DNA of 53,877 bases from Acetobacteraceae bacterium. Its GTDB lineage: Bacteria > Pseudomonadota > Alphaproteobacteria > Acetobacterales > Acetobacteraceae. Numbering within the stretch: the stretch's first letter is position 1; each line of letters starts with the position of its first letter. Shown here in pieces: positions 41,001-50,880 of this stretch. The notes under the pieces were generated by a model, which saw only the letters and a program-made list of their open reading frames with translations, had not been told where the DNA came from and searched no databases. The DNA is taken from positions 1 through 53,877 of the forward strand of contig CANGNF010000035.1 of assembly GCA_947455205.1 (NCBI GenBank), read 5' to 3'. Both the position numbers and the translations under genes were made by a program.

Positions 41001-44000
41001 TCAATGCCTGAAGTCGTAGCTCCGCAGCACCCGGCCGCCGATGGTGGTGTTCAACTGGGCGATGGCGGTGAACAGGTTGCTCTCCACATTGCCGGCCTCG
41101 TTCAGCTGAGCCGTGTTCCAGTTCCAGATCTCCACGCCAAAGGCCAGGTTGCCGATGATGAAGTGGTCCATGAAACTGGACAGCGCGTTGCTGTAGTCCA
41201 CCAGCACGCTGGTGCGGCTGGCCAGGCCGCGGAAGTCGTTGACGTAGCCGCTGTAGCGGGTGCCGGCGGCGCCGGCCAGGCCGTGGCCCTGCAGGTACAG
41301 CTCGTTCAGCACCACGTTGCCCCGGATGGTATGTTCCAGCGCCAGGTAGCTCTCCTCGGTCAGCTGGGCGTTGGGGTCCAGGCCCAGGTTCACGCTGTCC
41401 AGCTTCAGCGCCATGGCCATGGCGTCCAGCGCGCGCTGCACGTCCTCGCGGTACGCCACCTGCTTCGCGGCGCTGGCGGTGGCGATCGCGGTATTCTCGA
41501 ACACCGCCTCGGCATTCGCCTCCAGCCGCTGGATTGCCGAGAGGTTCCTGCCTTTGCCGGCCAGCAGCTGCCCGTAGTAGTTCTTCCACTCCGCCGCCAG
41601 GTCGGTGGTGGTGTGGAACAGGCCGTTGGCGTCGGCGGTCCATACATGGGACGCGGTCAGGCCGCTGGCGATCACCTCGCGCTTCAGCATGACGTCGCCA
41701 TAGATGCCGGTGAAGCTGTTGGCCGCCACCTTGGCCGGAACCGCCGGCACCACGATGGCCTGCGCCGGCGACACGTAGCCGGCTTTGGCGCTGCTTGCCG
41801 TGGTGCTGAAATCCGTGGCGTGCAGGGTGCGGAACCAGGCCAGGTCGTCCAGCGCCACCACCGCCTGGGCCGGCGTGCTCTGCGTGGTGAACTGGTTGTT
41901 GTCCTGCACCAGCACGCCACCGCGGAACACCACGGGGTTGAGCAGCTGCGACATGATGCCGTCGGTCATCAGGCCGCGCACCGCCAGCTGGTTGTTGTCC
42001 AACCCGCCACCGATGAACAGCACGCTGTTGTCCACCGGCGTGCCCCAGCGCAGCACGTCCATCGTATAGCCGTTGTACCGGCCGGAGATGGCGTTGTTCA
42101 TGCCGACGCCCTGCAAGGCCAGCTCGGCCAGCGCCGGACTGCCCTGGATGGTGTGCGCCAGCGCCATGTAGCTGCTGATGGTCAGCGGCGCCGCGGGGTT
42201 GGTGCCGAAGCTCGCCAGGTTCAGCGTCATCGCCTCGCCGATCGCGTCCAGCATGCGCTGCACATCCTCGCGGTAGGCCATCTCATAGCTGTGCGGCAGC
42301 CAGTCGGGCCCGCCACCCAGCAGGGTATTCTCGAACACCGCCTCCGCATTGCCGGCCAGCCGCTGCACCGCGGTCAGGCTGGCGCCGTTGCCGGCCAGCA
42401 TCTGCTGGTAGTAGGTGCGCCACTCGATCTCCAGGTTGGCAAGGGTATGGAACTGACCATTGGCGTCGGCCACCCAGGTGTGGCCATTGGCCACGATGGT
42501 GCTGTCGATGACCTGGCCGAAGGCGGTGGACGTGGTTTCGTCGCCCACCTGCAGCACCCGCGCCGGGGCCGGGCCACGGCCGGGGATGATGAAGTCCTGC
42601 GCCAGGTAGAGCTTGCTGAACATCGACTGGTTCATCGAATCGACAGCCGCGAGGAAGGTGCTCTCGTCGGCGCCGTTCTGGTTCAGCTGCACCAGCACGC
42701 CATTCTCCGCCACCACCGGGTACAGCAGGTGGGAGATGGTGCGGTCGTCGAACAGGTCGGTGATCGCGCGCTCGCCGGTGGTCAGCCCGCCGCCGATGTA
42801 GAGCGTGTGCTGGTCCACGTTGTTCTGGAAATCATTGGTGTAGCCGCGGTAGCGCGTGGCCGGCGGGCTGTTCAGCCCGTGGCCCTGCAGCGCCATTTCA
42901 TGCAGCGCGCCGTCCAGCTCTATGGTGTGCTGGATGGCCAGGTAGGTCGCCTGCGTCAGTGGTGCGGTGCGGCTGATGCCAAGCCGGTCCATGGCGGTGG
43001 CGATCACGTCCAGCTCGCGCTGGAAGTCCTCGCGGTCGCGCTCCTGCACCGCCTCGTTCAGGTTGGCCAGGCCGGTAAACTCGAACACCGCCTCGGCATT
43101 CGCCTCCAGGTGCTGCAACCCGGTCAGCGGCGCGCCGGCCAGGGCCTGCTGGTACAGGTTGTACCACTCCAGCGTCAGGTCGGTGGTGGTGTGGTACAGC
43201 CCGGTGGCGTCGGCCACCCAGGTATGGCCGTTCAGCACCTGCGTGGTGCTGACGACCTCGCCGAACAGCGTCGTTATCATGCCGGGCCCAGGCTCCGGCA
43301 GCGTCGGTGCCGGCAGCGGCGCGGTGGCGGAGACCGCGACCACGGCGCCGACCGCCGCCTTCACCACGCTGAAGTCGGAGGCGACGTAGACCTGCTTGAA
43401 CAGCGTGGTGTTCATCGCGTCCACCCAGGCCGCCACGGTGCCCTCGCCGCCGCCGTTCTGGCTCAACTGCACCAGCTGGCCGTTCTGCGCGATGACCGGG
43501 AAGGCCCATTCGCCGATGATCTGGTCATCGAAGAAGGCGGCCATGACGTTCTGCCCGTTCGACCGGCCGCCACCGACATAGTAGGTAGCCCAGTCAGCCC
43601 ACATCATGTCGTTATGGAAGCCGTTGTAGCGCGGCAGGCTGGGGTTGTTCACGCCCTCCCCCTGCAACGCCAATTCGCGCAGCGCGGTGTTGGCCTGCAG
43701 CGTCTGGCCGATCTTGATGTAGTCGGCGGCCGAGAGCAGCTGGTACGTCGTAAGCCCCAGCTGGGTCATCACCGTGCCGACCGCGTCGATCACCCGCTGC
43801 ACGTCCTCGCGGTCGCGCTGCAGGATGCTCGGCTGCTGGTTGGCCAGCATGCTGTTCTCGAACACCGCCTCGGCATTGCCCTCCCACCGCTGGATCGCGG
43901 TGAGCGACGCGCCCCGGCCGGCCAGCATCAGCTTGTAGTATTTCTGCCATTCGGCGCCGAGGTCGGTGCCGGTGTGGTACAGCCCGTCGGCGCCGGCCGC

Positions 44001-45608
44001 CCAGGTATGCGCGCCGGCCTTCAGCATCTTCGGGGCCTCGGCGCCGAAGTAGCCGATGAAGTCGCCCCGTACGGCGACCGCGCCGGTGCCCAGCACGTAG
44101 AAGTCGTCCGCGGTATAGACCTCGTGCAGCCAGCTGGCGTTCAGCGCCTCGATCGCCTCGTACAGCGTGTTCTCGGCCTGGCCGTTCTGGTTCAGCTGCT
44201 GCAGCTCGCCATTCTGCGCCACCACGGCGAAGGGCAGGTGGCTCAGGATGCTGTCATCCATGAAGTCTTCCAGAGCGAACTCGCCGGTATTCACCCCGCC
44301 GCCGACGAACAGCGTGATTTGGTCGATGCCGTCCTGCAGGTCCTGGGTGAAGCCATTGTAGCGCGCGTTGGGCGGGCTGTTCAGGCCGTGGCCCTGCAGG
44401 GCCAGTTCCAGCAGGAAGGGGTTGTTCTGCAGCGCGTGCCCGAGTGCCCGGTACGTCTCCACCGTCAGGTCGGCGTGGCCATCCCAGCCGATGCTGGCGC
44501 CGGCGGCGGCCACCGCATCCAGCTCGCGCTGCACATCCTCGCGGTACATCCGCGCCGCCGCCGCATCCGCCCTGACGATGGCGTTGAGGCCGGTGTTCTC
44601 GAACACCGCCTCGGCATTGCCCTCGGCGCGCTGGATCGCGGTCAGCGTGTCGCCGTTGCCGGCCAGCATGATGCGATAGTAACCCAGCCACTCCGCCGCC
44701 AGGTTGGTGTTGGTGTGGTAAAGGCCGGTGCTGTCGGCGGTCCAGGTGTGGCTTGCGGTCAGCCCGGCCGGCAGCTTCACCTTGCTGGCGATAACGTCGC
44801 CGAACAGCGACAACTGGCTGCCCTTGGGCGCCACGATGCCGGCCTCCGGCGGCGCGCTCGGCAGGGCGCTGGCGGTGCCTAGCGTGGCCGAGAAGTCCTT
44901 CGCCGTCCACACCTTCCAGAACATAGCGTCGTCCAGCGCGCCGACCGAGAGCCTGACCAGGTCCTCGGAGTTGGCGTTCTGGTTCAACTGCTCCAGGTGG
45001 CCATCCTGCGCCACCACCGGGTAGGGCAGATGGCTGATGATGACGTCGTCGAAGAAGTTGCGGAGCGCGTTCTCGTTGCTGTCCAGCCCGGCGCCGATGA
45101 ACAGCGTGGTGGTGTCTACCCCGTTCTGGAAATCATTGGTGTAGCCGTTGTAGCGCGCCAGCGGCGGGCTGTTCAGGCCGTGCCCCTGGATGCCCAGTTC
45201 CTGCAGCGTGGCGTCGGACTGCACGGTACGGCCGATGGCCAGGTAGTCCTGCACCGTCAGCGGGTGGGTGCCGTCCATGCCCAACCTGGTCATTGCCGCG
45301 GCGATGGCGTCGAACTCGCGCTGGGCGTCCTCCCGGTCGCGCGCCTGGATGGCGTCGCTGAGCGTGGCGATCTTGGTGTTCTCGAAGACCGCCTCGGCAT
45401 TGGCCTCCAGGTGCTGGATCGCGGTCAGCGCGGTGCCGGCCAGCACTTGCTGGTAGAGGCCCTTCCATTCGGCGGTAAGGTCGGTATCGGTGTGGAATAG
45501 GCCATTGCTGTCGGCCCACCAGTCATGTGGGCTGATGCCGGTGATGGTGCCTGCGATGGTGCTGCCGAACAGGGTCAGGACGGGCTGGGGGACGTAGTCT
45601 TCGAGCAT
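41001..45608 (-). CDS. Giant repeat protein: six ~255-residue repeats, unknown function
   Basis: A 1535-residue protein with no Sec signal peptide. Six units follow one pattern: an LFG-starting strand, H-W-x-A-D-x-x-G-(L/Q)-(Y/F)-H-T, a L-x-x-E-W-x-x-Y-Y block, L-A-G, (I/L)-Q-(R/H)-x-x-(G/A)-N-A-E-A-V-F-E, an (E-D)-x-Q-R helix, a (S/T)-Y-L-A-x-x-H-T-I or related helix, L-Q-G-x-G-(L/M)-N, a R-Y-x-G-(Y/F) strand and a D-D-x-I-(I/M)-(S/G) segment, each closing at a D-F motif. The first unit begins at residue about 25 and the last one ends at the C-terminus (SYDFRH). The units have diverged, indicating old tandem duplication. Its many Asn/Gln/Asp residues and lack of a signal suggest a leaderless extracellular protein. 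No family is recognised. GCCTGCACC precedes ATG 45608, so the ribosome binding site is weak. Confidence 0.75.
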   Translation of the reverse strand: MLEDYVPQPVLTLFGSTIAGTITGISPHDWWADSNGLFHTDTDLTAEWKGLYQQVLAGTALTAIQHLEANAEAVFENTKIATLSDAIQARDREDAQREFDAIAAAMTRLGMDGTHPLTVQDYLAIGRTVQSDATLQELGIQGHGLNSPPLARYNGYTNDFQNGVDTTTLFIGAGLDSNENALRNFFDDVIISHLPYPVVAQDGHLEQLNQNANSEDLVRLSVGALDDAMFWKVWTAKDFSATLGTASALPSAPPEAGIVAPKGSQLSLFGDVIASKVKLPAGLTASHTWTADSTGLYHTNTNLAAEWLGYYRIMLAGNGDTLTAIQRAEGNAEAVFENTGLNAIVRADAAAARMYREDVQRELDAVAAAGASIGWDGHADLTVETYRALGHALQNNPFLLELALQGHGLNSPPNARYNGFTQDLQDGIDQITLFVGGGVNTGEFALEDFMDDSILSHLPFAVVAQNGELQQLNQNGQAENTLYEAIEALNASWLHEVYTADDFYVLGTGAVAVRGDFIGYFGAEAPKMLKAGAHTWAAGADGLYHTGTDLGAEWQKYYKLMLAGRGASLTAIQRWEGNAEAVFENSMLANQQPSILQRDREDVQRVIDAVGTVMTQLGLTTYQLLSAADYIKIGQTLQANTALRELALQGEGVNNPSLPRYNGFHNDMMWADWATYYVGGGRSNGQNVMAAFFDDQIIGEWAFPVIAQNGQLVQLSQNGGGEGTVAAWVDAMNTTLFKQVYVASDFSVVKAAVGAVVAVSATAPLPAPTLPEPGPGMITTLFGEVVSTTQVLNGHTWVADATGLYHTTTDLTLEWYNLYQQALAGAPLTGLQHLEANAEAVFEFTGLANLNEAVQERDREDFQRELDVIATAMDRLGISRTAPLTQATYLAIQHTIELDGALHEMALQGHGLNSPPATRYRGYTNDFQNNVDQHTLYIGGGLTTGERAITDLFDDRTISHLLYPVVAENGVLVQLNQNGADESTFLAAVDSMNQSMFSKLYLAQDFIIPGRGPAPARVLQVGDETTSTAFGQVIDSTIVANGHTWVADANGQFHTLANLEIEWRTYYQQMLAGNGASLTAVQRLAGNAEAVFENTLLGGGPDWLPHSYEMAYREDVQRMLDAIGEAMTLNLASFGTNPAAPLTISSYMALAHTIQGSPALAELALQGVGMNNAISGRYNGYTMDVLRWGTPVDNSVLFIGGGLDNNQLAVRGLMTDGIMSQLLNPVVFRGGVLVQDNNQFTTQSTPAQAVVALDDLAWFRTLHATDFSTTASSAKAGYVSPAQAIVVPAVPAKVAANSFTGIYGDVMLKREVIASGLTASHVWTADANGLFHTTTDLAAEWKNYYGQLLAGKGRNLSAIQRLEANAEAVFENTAIATASAAKQVAYREDVQRALDAMAMALKLDSVNLGLDPNAQLTEESYLALEHTIRGNVVLNELYLQGHGLAGAAGTRYSGYVNDFRGLASRTSVLVDYSNALSSFMDHFIIGNLAFGVEIWNWNTAQLNEAGNVESNLFTAIAQLNTTIGGRVLRSYDFRH

Positions 45609-45829
45609 GGTGCAGGCCTTGGCAGGGACAGGCGAGCAAGCCGCCGTTGCCGTTAGCGTATGCTAAGAATTGCGAAGTTACGTCACCGAATGTCTCATCA
45701 CGGGAATTTAAACCCGCACTATTCTACCACAGGTTGTGAGACACGCCGCTCCCCACGGCCCCCCGCGTCACGGATCAGGCAAGCTGACCCGGGACGCTTG
45801 GGGACAAGGTTGATACTGGTCCGATAGGC

Positions 45830-48292
45830 TCACGCCGCTCGCGCGGTCGCCAACCCCGCCAGCATCTGTACGGCAGCGCTGAAGGCCGGCGCCAGGCTTT
45901 CGACATTGAACTCCAGCCGCAGTTCTCCGGAACCAGCCTCCATCGGAAGCACCCTCCCCTCGGCGGCGGCACCATTGTGGTTGTCCAGTACCAGCGTCGC
46001 CATGCTGCCCGCGAGGGGCTGCGCCGTGCATTTCAGCATCGCCCCGCCGCGGGAGATGTTGACCAATCGCGCTGGATGACGGGCACCGCCCAGCGACAGC
46101 GTGCAGGCCTCCTCCGAGGGGTAACGAGCGTTCATCCGGCGGTCGGCATCGGCGCTGGCGGTGCGCACGACCGTCACGATGCTGCGCTGCATGCCCGCCA
46201 TGTCCTCGGCAACCGCCATGGTCGCCTGGCGCATCGCCTCGGCCTGCTGGTTGGTGGCGCGGGCCTCATCGGAAACGGCGGCGATCCGCGCCGAGACCTC
46301 GCGCCCGGCATCCGTGGTGGTGGTGACATTGCGGCTGATCTCCCGAGTCGCCGCCGCCTGCTGCTCCACCGCTGCCGCGACGGCCATGGTCACCTCGGCA
46401 ATGTCGGCGATGGTGCGGCCGACGCCCTCGATCACCCCAACGGTCCCTTGCGTCTGCTGCTGGATCGCACTGATCTGTTGGCCGATCTCCTCGGTGGCGC
46501 GCGCGGTCTGCTGCGCCAGCGCCTTCACTTCGCTGGCGACAACGGCGAAGCCCTTGCCGGCCTCACCGGCCCGCGCCGCCTCGATGGTCGCGTTCAGCGC
46601 CAGCAGGTTGGTGCGCTGGGCGATGTCCTCGATCAACCGCGCCACGGCACCGATGCGCGACGCCTGCTCCGACAGGCCGCGGATGGCGGTGGTCGCCTTG
46701 CCGCCTTCCTCCGCCGCCCGCGCACTGACCTGGCTTGCATGGGTCACCTGGCCGGAGATTTCGCGGATGGAAGCCGAGAGTTGTTCGGCCGCTGCCGCCA
46801 CCGCCTCGATGTTGCCCTGGCTCTGCTCTGCCGCTGCGGCCACCGCGCTGGCGTTCTCGCCGACCAGGTTTGCTGCGTGCGCCATGCCGCCGGCCGCCTC
46901 GGCCATGCTGCCGGTGCGGGTGGCGATGGCGGTGATCGCCGAGGATGTGGCCAGTTCGATCTTCCCGGCCATTTCCAGCACCACATCCCGCCGATCAATG
47001 CCGTTGCGATGCTCGACTTCGCTGCGCTCGTTGAGGTCGAAGGCCAGGCGCGACCGCAGCGCGCGCAGCATGGCGAAGCTGGAACGGAACTCCATGGCCG
47101 ATGGCGTGCCGACGACCCGCTGCAGGTCGCCACCCGAGATGGCGCGCAGATGGCCGTCCAACGCCGCCAGCGGTCGCCGCAGGCCGAACAGGATCAGCAG
47201 GCCGGCGCCGATGGCGACGAGCGCCCCAAAGATGGTGGCAGCCATGCCGAAGGCCACCGTCAGGCGATAGCGGGCCTCGGACGCCGCATAGGCTGCCGCG
47301 GCTCCGCGCAGTTGCAGGTCCTGCAGTGCCGCGGAAATCTCGGAGATCGGGCGGAACAGCGGCAGCAGCCTTTCCGTCACCAGGGCTGACAAGGCGGCCC
47401 GGTTACCGCTGACGGCCAACGCCAGTCCTGGCAGCAAGGCGTCGCGCAGGAAGAGAGCGCGGGCTTCGACCAATCGTGTTGCCAGCACGCGCTCCTCCGG
47501 CCTCAATGCGGTGACCATGTAGTGCTGCCAGACGGCGTCGATGCGCGCGTTGTTCATCGGCACCGTCGCCAAGCGGCGGGCATCGTCGGCCGGCGTCTCG
47601 TTGAGCGCCAAGGCCATGATGTGGCGGGTATTTTCCTGGACAAGGAAGACCACCTCGGAAAGCTGCGACGCGGCGACGGTGCGGTTCTCGTAGCCGTCGC
47701 GCATCGCCTCGTTCGACGCTGCCATGCCCGACAGACCCATCCAGCCGACCAGGCCGAGGGTCAGCAACACGGCACCAAAGCCACCGATCACACGCACCGA
47801 AAGCCGGTTGAACTGCTCGGCCAGCCGATGGCGCAGGGAATAGCGAACAATCTCGCCCTCCCGCAGGATCAGGCCGGAGGTGCTGCCGGCGCGCATCTCC
47901 GCATAGGCCACCTCAGCGGCGGCGACTTCCTCACGGCCTGGCTGCGAGCGGATCGAGACGAAGCCTGTTGTCTCGCCGGCTTCGACAAGCGGTGCGACGT
48001 TGGCGCGCACCCAGTAGAAATCCCCGGCCTTGGTGCGGTTCTTGACCAGCCCGTCCCAAGGCCGGCCCGCCCTGAGCGTGGCCCAGAGGTTGGCGAAGGC
48101 GGCTTCCGGCATGTCCGGATGGCGCACCGTGTTGTGCGGCGCGCCGACCAGTTCCCGCTCCGAAAATCCACTGATCTCGACGAAGGCACTGTTGGCGAAG
48201 GTGATGTTGCCCTTCACGTCGGTGCGGGAGACGAGTGGCTGGTCCGCCGGCACCGGGATTTCCCTGGCAGTCACTGGCTGGTTCACGCGCAT
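45830..48292 (-). CDS. Methyl-accepting chemotaxis protein with PAS and PilZ domains
   Basis: An 820-residue receptor. Residues about 15-115 are an Aer-like PAS domain ([33 protein letters not shown], then [24 protein letters not shown]). One transmembrane segment lies at about 163-190, a ~140-residue periplasmic helical (4HB-like) region follows, and a second TM at about 340-365 ([23 protein letters not shown]). HAMP and the methyl-accepting signalling hairpin follow ([60 protein letters not shown]). The C-terminal ~100 residues are a PilZ-like domain ([37 protein letters not shown]) with the RxxxR and NxSRGG c-di-GMP pattern. This couples redox/aerotaxis sensing to c-di-GMP. A GGAG 8 bases before ATG 48292 fits the start. 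Confidence 0.9.
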   Translation of the reverse strand: MRVNQPVTAREIPVPADQPLVSRTDVKGNITFANSAFVEISGFSERELVGAPHNTVRHPDMPEAAFANLWATLRAGRPWDGLVKNRTKAGDFYWVRANVAPLVEAGETTGFVSIRSQPGREEVAAAEVAYAEMRAGSTSGLILREGEIVRYSLRHRLAEQFNRLSVRVIGGFGAVLLTLGLVGWMGLSGMAASNEAMRDGYENRTVAASQLSEVVFLVQENTRHIMALALNETPADDARRLATVPMNNARIDAVWQHYMVTALRPEERVLATRLVEARALFLRDALLPGLALAVSGNRAALSALVTERLLPLFRPISEISAALQDLQLRGAAAAYAASEARYRLTVAFGMAATIFGALVAIGAGLLILFGLRRPLAALDGHLRAISGGDLQRVVGTPSAMEFRSSFAMLRALRSRLAFDLNERSEVEHRNGIDRRDVVLEMAGKIELATSSAITAIATRTGSMAEAAGGMAHAANLVGENASAVAAAAEQSQGNIEAVAAAAEQLSASIREISGQVTHASQVSARAAEEGGKATTAIRGLSEQASRIGAVARLIEDIAQRTNLLALNATIEAARAGEAGKGFAVVASEVKALAQQTARATEEIGQQISAIQQQTQGTVGVIEGVGRTIADIAEVTMAVAAAVEQQAAATREISRNVTTTTDAGREVSARIAAVSDEARATNQQAEAMRQATMAVAEDMAGMQRSIVTVVRTASADADRRMNARYPSEEACTLSLGGARHPARLVNISRGGAMLKCTAQPLAGSMATLVLDNHNGAAAEGRVLPMEAGSGELRLEFNVESLAPAFSAAVQMLAGLATARAA

Positions 48293-48448
48293 GGCTGCTC
48301 CGGGGGTGAGGTAGCCCGCGAAGTGCCGGCAAGCATGTGATTGCCGCGTTAAGGAGCCAGCAAATCTTTTCCAGGAGATGCCGGCTTGTCACTGGCAAGC
48401 CTCAAGCGCCGCACCTGGTCGCTGCCACTGCGCCTCGGCCCCGCGTCA

Positions 48449-50050
48449 TCACCCGATCAGCAGGTGGGCGACGGTCGGCAGTGGTGCGAAGCCCAGCGCA
48501 TCACTGCCGACGGCACCCGGGATGATATCAGCCAGCCGGAACGTGCCGGACGCGCTGCCGTCGGAGATCCAGGGCTCGGCGCCGGCAACGCCATCATTCG
48601 CCGTGAAGGCGACCCACCCATTACCCACAGCACTTAGATCCCGGGGTGAACCGCTGCCCGTCCCCGGCAGCAGATCGAGCACCAGGCTGGTCCCGCCGGG
48701 CGTGCCATCGGTGACCCAGAGTTCCTGCCCGTGCGTCGGCTCGAAGGCGCTGAACAGCGCACGACCTTCCCCAAGCGGCGTGAAGCCGCCCGGGAAGCTG
48801 TTGCCAAGCGAGGGGACGCCAGGGCCACCCGCCTGAACCGGGCCTTCGGCGATGTCGCGCAGCAGCATGGTTCCGGCCACGCTGCCGTCGGTGACCCAAG
48901 GTTCCTCGCCATGCACGCCATCATCGGCTGAGAACACGACCCTGCCGCCGCCGATCGGCACAAGCGCCGGGAAACTGTTCCCAGGTTGCCCGGGATGAAT
49001 GTCGTCCAGCAGCCGCGTCCCGGCCTCGGTACCGTCGGTGATCCAAAGTTCGCGGCCATGCGCCGCGTCGAAGGCGCTGAAGAACGCACGGCCATCGCCC
49101 AGCGCGACGAAGCCTGCCGCGAAACTGCCATCGCTGCCCGGGGCAAGGTCGCCGAGCAGATGCGTGCCAGCGGCGGTGCCATCGGTGATCCAGGGCTCGA
49201 TGCCATGGACGCCGTCATCGGCCCGGAACAGCGCGCGGCCGTCACCCAACGACGCCAGGAAGCCGAGCGAGGCGTTGAACGGGCTGTCGCTGAAGCGGTG
49301 CACCAGGTCGCTGCCTGGGCTGTCCAGGCGGGCAAGACGCAGATCCGCCACGGTGATGAACAGCACCGCGCCGCCGCCGAGGTCGGTGAAGTCCCCGGCG
49401 CCGATGGCCGCGTTGCCGGTTTCGAACTGCGGCGCCTCGCGGGTGCCGGCGGCGGTGCCGTCGGTCAGCCAGAAGCGCTGGCCGATGCTGGCGTCGTTCG
49501 TCTGGAACAGGACGGTGCCGGTGCCCAGCGGTACGAACAGGCCAGGGAAGGAACTGGCCGCTCCGGGCACCAGGTCGGCCAATAGGCGGGTGCCCTCGGC
49601 GCTGCCATCGGTCACCCATGGTTCGCTGCCGTGGGTGCCGTCATTGGCAGCGAAGAGCAGCGCGCCGCTGGCGGTGGGGACGAAGGCGGGGACGCCGTAT
49701 CGCAGCGAGTTGGCCGAGAAGTAGAAGCCGCTGCCTTCGCCGCCGGGATTGAGATCGACCAGCAACCGCGTGCCGCCCTCCGTGCCGTCGCTGACCCAGG
49801 GCTCGGTGCCGTGGGTGAGGTCGTTGGCGGCGAAGACGAAATCGGGCAAGGCAGGAGGCAGCGATACGGGCGGCGTGACGTACCATTGCCCGGTGGCCTG
49901 GAACGTCGCCAGCACCTGGGCGGCCAGGGCGTTCCAGTCCACCTCGGGCGTGGGGGATGGCGGTGCGTCGTCCAAGTACCACTGCCCGGTGGCCGTGAAG
50001 TTGGCCAGCACCCGAGCCGCCAGGGCATCCCAGTCGATCACCTCGGTCAT
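48449..50050 (-). CDS. ELWxxDGT-repeat protein with two N-terminal DW-motif copies
   Basis: A 533-residue protein without a signal peptide. Residues about 5-25 and 36-56 are two copies of the ATGxW motif (DWDALAARVLANFTATGQWY and DWNALAAQVLATFQATGQWY), linked by Pro/Ser/Thr. From residue about 80 come eight copies of the ELWxxDGTxxGT repeat (for example EPWVSDGTEGGTRLL, RFWLTDGTAAGT, ELWITDGTEAGTRLL), spaced about 47-65 residues apart, which should fold as an eight-bladed propeller-like beta array. ELWxxDGT repeats are typical of secreted or surface proteins. The gene has a GGGGGG before ATG 50050 and is separated by 156 bases from the chemoreceptor. Function unknown; likely extracellular adhesive or sensory. 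Confidence 0.8.
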   Translation of the reverse strand: MTEVIDWDALAARVLANFTATGQWYLDDAPPSPTPEVDWNALAAQVLATFQATGQWYVTPPVSLPPALPDFVFAANDLTHGTEPWVSDGTEGGTRLLVDLNPGGEGSGFYFSANSLRYGVPAFVPTASGALLFAANDGTHGSEPWVTDGSAEGTRLLADLVPGAASSFPGLFVPLGTGTVLFQTNDASIGQRFWLTDGTAAGTREAPQFETGNAAIGAGDFTDLGGGAVLFITVADLRLARLDSPGSDLVHRFSDSPFNASLGFLASLGDGRALFRADDGVHGIEPWITDGTAAGTHLLGDLAPGSDGSFAAGFVALGDGRAFFSAFDAAHGRELWITDGTEAGTRLLDDIHPGQPGNSFPALVPIGGGRVVFSADDGVHGEEPWVTDGSVAGTMLLRDIAEGPVQAGGPGVPSLGNSFPGGFTPLGEGRALFSAFEPTHGQELWVTDGTPGGTSLVLDLLPGTGSGSPRDLSAVGNGWVAFTANDGVAGAEPWISDGSASGTFRLADIIPGAVGSDALGFAPLPTVAHLLIG

Positions 50051-50219
50051 TGGCGTTCCCCCCGCCCGGCGTCACGCGGGCGTCAGCTTCGCCATAACAA
50101 TCTACTTTGACCGCTCCGGTAGCGCGATATTCGGCGCCGCGCTGAGTTGTGAACGCGCCGGGGTCGGCGGATCACTCAGGGGGCCGCCCGGCGGTCCAGC
50201 CTCTACCTAACCCAGGTAG

Positions 50220-50396
50220 TCACCGTGCCGGTGCGCCGCTCTGCACGGCAGGTGCCATCCTGCCGTTGCTGTCGGGCGAGACGGCAGGACCCGGTGACCG
50301 CCGCTGTTCGGAGCAGGCAGTGAGCATGCCGAGAGCGACAACGACGGCGAGGACATTCGCCAGGGAGTACCTGCGGTCGGATACACGGTTCGCCAT
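50220..50396 (-). CDS. Small lipoprotein-like protein
   Basis: A 58-residue protein with a signal sequence SLANVLAVVVALGMLTAC (C29, lipobox-like LTAC) and a charged, Pro-rich C-terminal half. ATG 50396 is favoured over ATG 50402 because it lies 6 bases from a GAGGA. Such small outer-membrane lipoproteins are common but rarely assigned. Real coding is plausible but not certain; conservation was not checked. Confidence 0.5.
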   Translation of the reverse strand: MANRVSDRRYSLANVLAVVVALGMLTACSEQRRSPGPAVSPDSNGRMAPAVQSGAPAR

Positions 50397-50532
50397 GGTC
50401 ATTCCTCATGGTTCGCGTTCAGAGTTACCTGTGCCCAAGCGCAGGCGACGATGGAAGTTCCCCATCAGGCAGTTGTTGGTTCTCAAGGCGCACCGGTCAA
50501 CGGAGCGTTGCGAACCGGTCTCTAACTTTCAT

Positions 50533-50880
50533 TAGTCGATTACCGTCAGCATGCGGAACGCCCGCCCGTCCCGCGTACGGTCCTGCACGCAATCATAGGC
50601 CCAGGCATGCCCGGCCAGCACGGCCGCAGCCGAATGCAGGAACCAGCGTCAGTTCGGCCACTGCCGTGCTCAGCCGAGCGTTCTCCTTCTCCAACTCCTT
50701 CAGCCGCCGCGCCTGGTCCAGCTTCAGCCCGCCGTATTCGGCCCGCAAGCGGCAGTAGCTCGCCTCCGATATCCCAAAGCCACGGCAGATCTCGCCCACC
50801 GTCTTCCTGCGCCAGCTCCACCTCAGCCTGCCGCCGCAGCCCGATGATCTTCTCCGGCGTCGCGCCCTTCCTTGCCATCT
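50533..50880 (-). pseudogene. Decayed IS3-family transposase (orfA with frameshift plus orfB fragment)
   Basis: The minus strand begins with MARKGATPEKIIGLRRQAEVELAQ (start at about 50878), the N-terminus of IS3-type OrfA. The frame then shifts by one base near 50805 and continues as VGEICRGFGISEASYCRLRAEYGGLKLDQARRLKELEKENARLSTAVAELTL, the helix-turn-helix and leucine zipper. Immediately after this the sequence jumps to HAWAYDCVQDRTRDGRAFRMLTVID, the first catalytic-Asp region of OrfB, followed by TAA at 50533-50535. Most of OrfB is missing, so the element is dead. The DDE catalytic set cannot be complete. Confidence 0.8.

Noticed and set aside
40591..41019. A 142-codon open frame on the + strand in the gap upstream of the Bug receptor
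   Set aside because: Composition is Arg/Pro-rich, no ribosome binding site or domain is seen, and it overlaps the end of the six-repeat gene.
40971..44882. A very long open frame on the + strand (about 1300 residues) opposite the six-repeat gene
   Set aside because: It is antisense to a protein with clear internal repeats; its translation is rich in His/Gln/Val/Gly without domains, the usual mirror frame in GC-rich codon-biased DNA.
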